DNA of 7,700 nucleotides from Solobacterium sp. (GTDB lineage Bacteria; Bacillota_I; Bacilli_A; Erysipelotrichales; Erysipelotrichaceae). Location: contig JAEEPV010000204.1 of assembly GCA_016284975.1 (NCBI GenBank), positions 1-7,700 of the forward strand. The letters are read 5' to 3'. The position numbers were made by a program, and so were the translations under genes. The number at the start of each line of letters is the position of its first letter. Position 1 is the stretch's first letter. The notes below the pieces were generated by a model. That model was given only the letters and a program-made list of their open reading frames with translations, was not told the origin of the DNA and did no database searches. Of the stretch, positions 6,632 through 7,700 are shown piece after piece.

Positions 6632-7390
6632 ATGAGAACGATGGGACTGAAACGGATTGGCCTGCTACTGGGATGCATCATACTGACCGGCTGCGGCGCG
6701 AATGCAGAGAAAGAGGAAACAGGAATGGAAACAGTTCAGGAAGACGGCATTCAGCTGTCGGACGATGCGTCTGATTTTGTGCTGTTAACGGATGCAGTGC
6801 CGGATGCGATTCTGGAGATCCGGTATTATTCCACCTATAACTTTGTGGGAGAACGGATCCGTGGCTATGAAGAGCCGCTGGCATTTCTGACAAAGGAAGC
6901 AGGGCAGGCATTGCGGGAAGTCAGTGATGAAGTGAAGGGAAAGGGCTACCGTCTGAAAATCTATGATGCCTACCGGCCGCAGATGGCGGTATCACACTTT
7001 GTGGAATGGGCAAAGGATGTGGACGATGTCCGGATGAAGGAGTACTTCTATCCGGAGCTTGAGAAAGATGTGCTGTTTCCGCAGTGCTATATCATGGAGC
7101 ACTCCGGTCACAGCCGGGGCAGTACGGTCGATCTGACGCTGTTTGATATGAAGCTGGAAAAGGAAGTGGATATGGGCGGCACGTTTGATTACTTCGGTGA
7201 GCTCAGCCATCCGGATTATAAGGAGATTACGGACGAGCAGTATGCCAACCGCATGATCCTGCGGGATGCCATGCTGGCACACGGATTCCAGCCGCTGGAA
7301 ACCGAGTGGTGGCATTTCACCCTGAAAGAGGAGCCGTATCCGGATACGTATTTCACCTTTCCGATCAGCCTCCGTTCGCTTTCGAACTAG
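6632..7390 (+). CDS. VanX-like D-alanyl-D-alanine dipeptidase, lipoprotein (peptidase M15D family)
   Basis: A 252-residue zinc peptidase predicted to cleave D-Ala-D-Ala, probably outside the cell membrane. The N-terminus is a lipoprotein signal with lipobox L-T-G-C (lipidated Cys21). The catalytic set of the VanX family is complete: D-A-Y-R-P with Arg115, S-G-H-S-R-G-S-T-V-D giving zinc ligands His160 and Asp167, and E-W-W-H-F giving catalytic Glu225 and zinc ligand His228. ATG 6632 is chosen because GGGGTG just before it acts as the ribosome binding site. The in-frame GTG at 6626 lies within that site and is less likely. The VanX of resistance clusters is cytoplasmic; the lipid anchor here and the absence of visible van genes point to cell-wall peptide turnover or recycling. 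It is monocistronic, with terminators on both sides. Confidence 0.92.
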   Translation: MRTMGLKRIGLLLGCIILTGCGANAEKEETGMETVQEDGIQLSDDASDFVLLTDAVPDAILEIRYYSTYNFVGERIRGYEEPLAFLTKEAGQALREVSDEVKGKGYRLKIYDAYRPQMAVSHFVEWAKDVDDVRMKEYFYPELEKDVLFPQCYIMEHSGHSRGSTVDLTLFDMKLEKEVDMGGTFDYFGELSHPDYKEITDEQYANRMILRDAMLAHGFQPLETEWWHFTLKEEPYPDTYFTFPISLRSLSN

Positions 7391-7391
7391 C

Positions 7392-7416
7392 ATGCCTGTG
7401 TAATGCAGGCATTTTT
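7392..7416 (+). terminator. First terminator-like hairpin after the dipeptidase gene
   Basis: Arms ATGCCTG and CAGGCAT form seven Watson-Crick pairs, extended by wobble pairs towards the loop, and are followed by TTTTT. It starts two bases after the TAG stop. Confidence 0.7.
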
Positions 7417-7428
7417 GTTTTTTGTGTT

Positions 7429-7450
7429 CGGGGCATTTTGCCCCGTTTTT
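7429..7450 (+). terminator. Second, strong GC-rich terminator after the dipeptidase gene
   Basis: The perfect seven-pair stem CGGGGCA / TGCCCCG with a TTT loop is followed by five T, then G and five more T. With the preceding hairpin it makes a tandem terminator. Confidence 0.85.
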
Positions 7451-7468
7451 GTTTTTGAGGAAAGGAGG

Positions 7469-7642
7469 ATGAAGGATGGGATAGGAAATGGCTTTGCCAT
7501 TCCTGTTTATGGTGTCCCCGCTGCATGGTCCCTCTGTTATGGGGAGGAGGCAGCTGGGGTTGGTGTTTATTCCCACCCGCCCGCCGTTATGTTTGTGCTT
7601 GTTGTGATTTCGATTGTGCTGACCGTATGGTGGCTTATATAA
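7469..7642 (+). CDS. Possible 57-residue membrane peptide starting in repeat copy B
   Basis: ATG at 7469 opens a frame starting M-K-D-G-I-G-N-G-F-A-I-P and ending at TAA 7640-7642. Residues 1-19 lie in the repeat and match the short frame in copy A. The unique part carries a Gly/Ala-rich middle, then H-P-P and a 19-residue hydrophobic end (residues 39-57, AVMFVLVVISIVLTVWWLI) that would make one C-terminal membrane helix. AGGAGG abuts the ATG directly, which is too close to be ideal; GAGG at 7457-7460 is better spaced. No family is recognised. It could be a small membrane protein or toxin-like peptide, or a chance frame. Confidence 0.35.
   Translation: MKDGIGNGFAIPVYGVPAAWSLCYGEEAAGVGVYSHPPAVMFVLVVISIVLTVWWLI
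7614..7641 (+). promoter_or_regulatory. Weak promoter candidate near the right end
   Basis: TTGTGC (7614-7619) and TATATA (7636-7641) are separated by 16 bases and could drive a gene beyond the window. They overlap the end of the possible small ORF, and no start codon with a ribosome binding site follows before the window ends, so this is speculative. Confidence 0.2.
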
Positions 7643-7700
7643 ATCCACTAACATATGTGAAAAGAATCATCGTATTAAGTCTCTTCCTTAGACAATGTAA

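Larger units (their letters stand above)
7391..7526. repeat. Intergenic repeat, copy B
   Basis: This approximately 136-bp stretch is collinear with copy A at 6364-6497. It begins on the base after the dipeptidase stop codon, so it has become the 3' end of that transcript. Its three hairpins match those of copy A: the first keeps pairing through two G-T wobbles, the second is a perfect GC-rich stem (A-A mismatch in copy A), and the third, GGAAATGGC with GCCATTCC and a bulged A, has G-C where copy A has a G-T wobble. Confidence 0.85.

Noticed and set aside
6364..7526. Insertion sequence, composite transposon or CRISPR array
   Set aside because: There is no transposase, no terminal inverted repeats with target duplications, and only two long direct repeats spaced by a gene instead of short regular repeats with spacers.
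6992..7654. 220-codon minus-strand frame over the dipeptidase and repeat B
   Set aside because: The plus strand holds an intact catalytic set; the antisense frame also runs through terminator hairpins and has no start signal.
7657..7700. GTG-initiated frame running off the right end
   Set aside because: No ribosome binding site precedes the GTG and only 14 codons are visible, so it cannot be supported.

Overview
The window looks like a chromosomal piece from a low-to-mid GC Gram-positive bacterium of the Bacillota (Clostridia or Erysipelotrichia-like). Supporting signs are strong AGGAGG-type ribosome binding sites, a Sec signal peptide and a lipobox protein, rho-independent terminators with clean T tracts, a GLUG-repeat surface protein, and an MMPL-type exporter of the kind common in anaerobic Bacillota. 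The exact family cannot be named from this sequence. All supported genes are on the + strand.

Layout. Positions 1-1422 hold the C-terminal part of an MMPL/RND-superfamily membrane transporter that enters from outside the window. Its last 8 bases overlap the start of a 1394-residue exported and membrane-anchored GLUG-repeat protein (1415-5599). Two bases later comes a cytidylate-kinase-like P-loop protein (5602-6216). These three are packed as one operon, closed by a hairpin-T terminator at 6225-6259. Next is about 370 bp of non-coding sequence with several hairpins and the first copy (6364-6497) of an approximately 135-bp repeat. After another terminator (6556-6588) and a probable promoter comes a VanX-like D-Ala-D-Ala dipeptidase lipoprotein (6632-7390). 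The second repeat copy (7391-7526) begins on the base after its stop codon, supplies its terminators, and contains the start of a possible 57-residue membrane peptide (7469-7642). The last ~60 bases hold nothing I can call.

How the genes may work together. The transporter and the GLUG protein are translationally linked, and both lie in or outside the membrane. The GLUG protein has an extracytoplasmic GLUG region split by a helical coiled-coil segment, a two-helix membrane hairpin, and then a tandemly duplicated C-terminal domain facing out again. I infer that it is the dedicated extracytoplasmic partner of the exporter, possibly handling a lipid or other hydrophobic substrate. The role of the kinase-like protein in this operon is unknown. 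The dipeptidase is a separate unit, probably trimming cell-wall D-Ala-D-Ala. No vanA/vanH-type genes are visible here, so a vancomycin-resistance role is not supported.

The least explained parts are the transporter/GLUG pair and the repeat that brackets the dipeptidase, with its conserved hairpins and the small reading frame shared by both copies.
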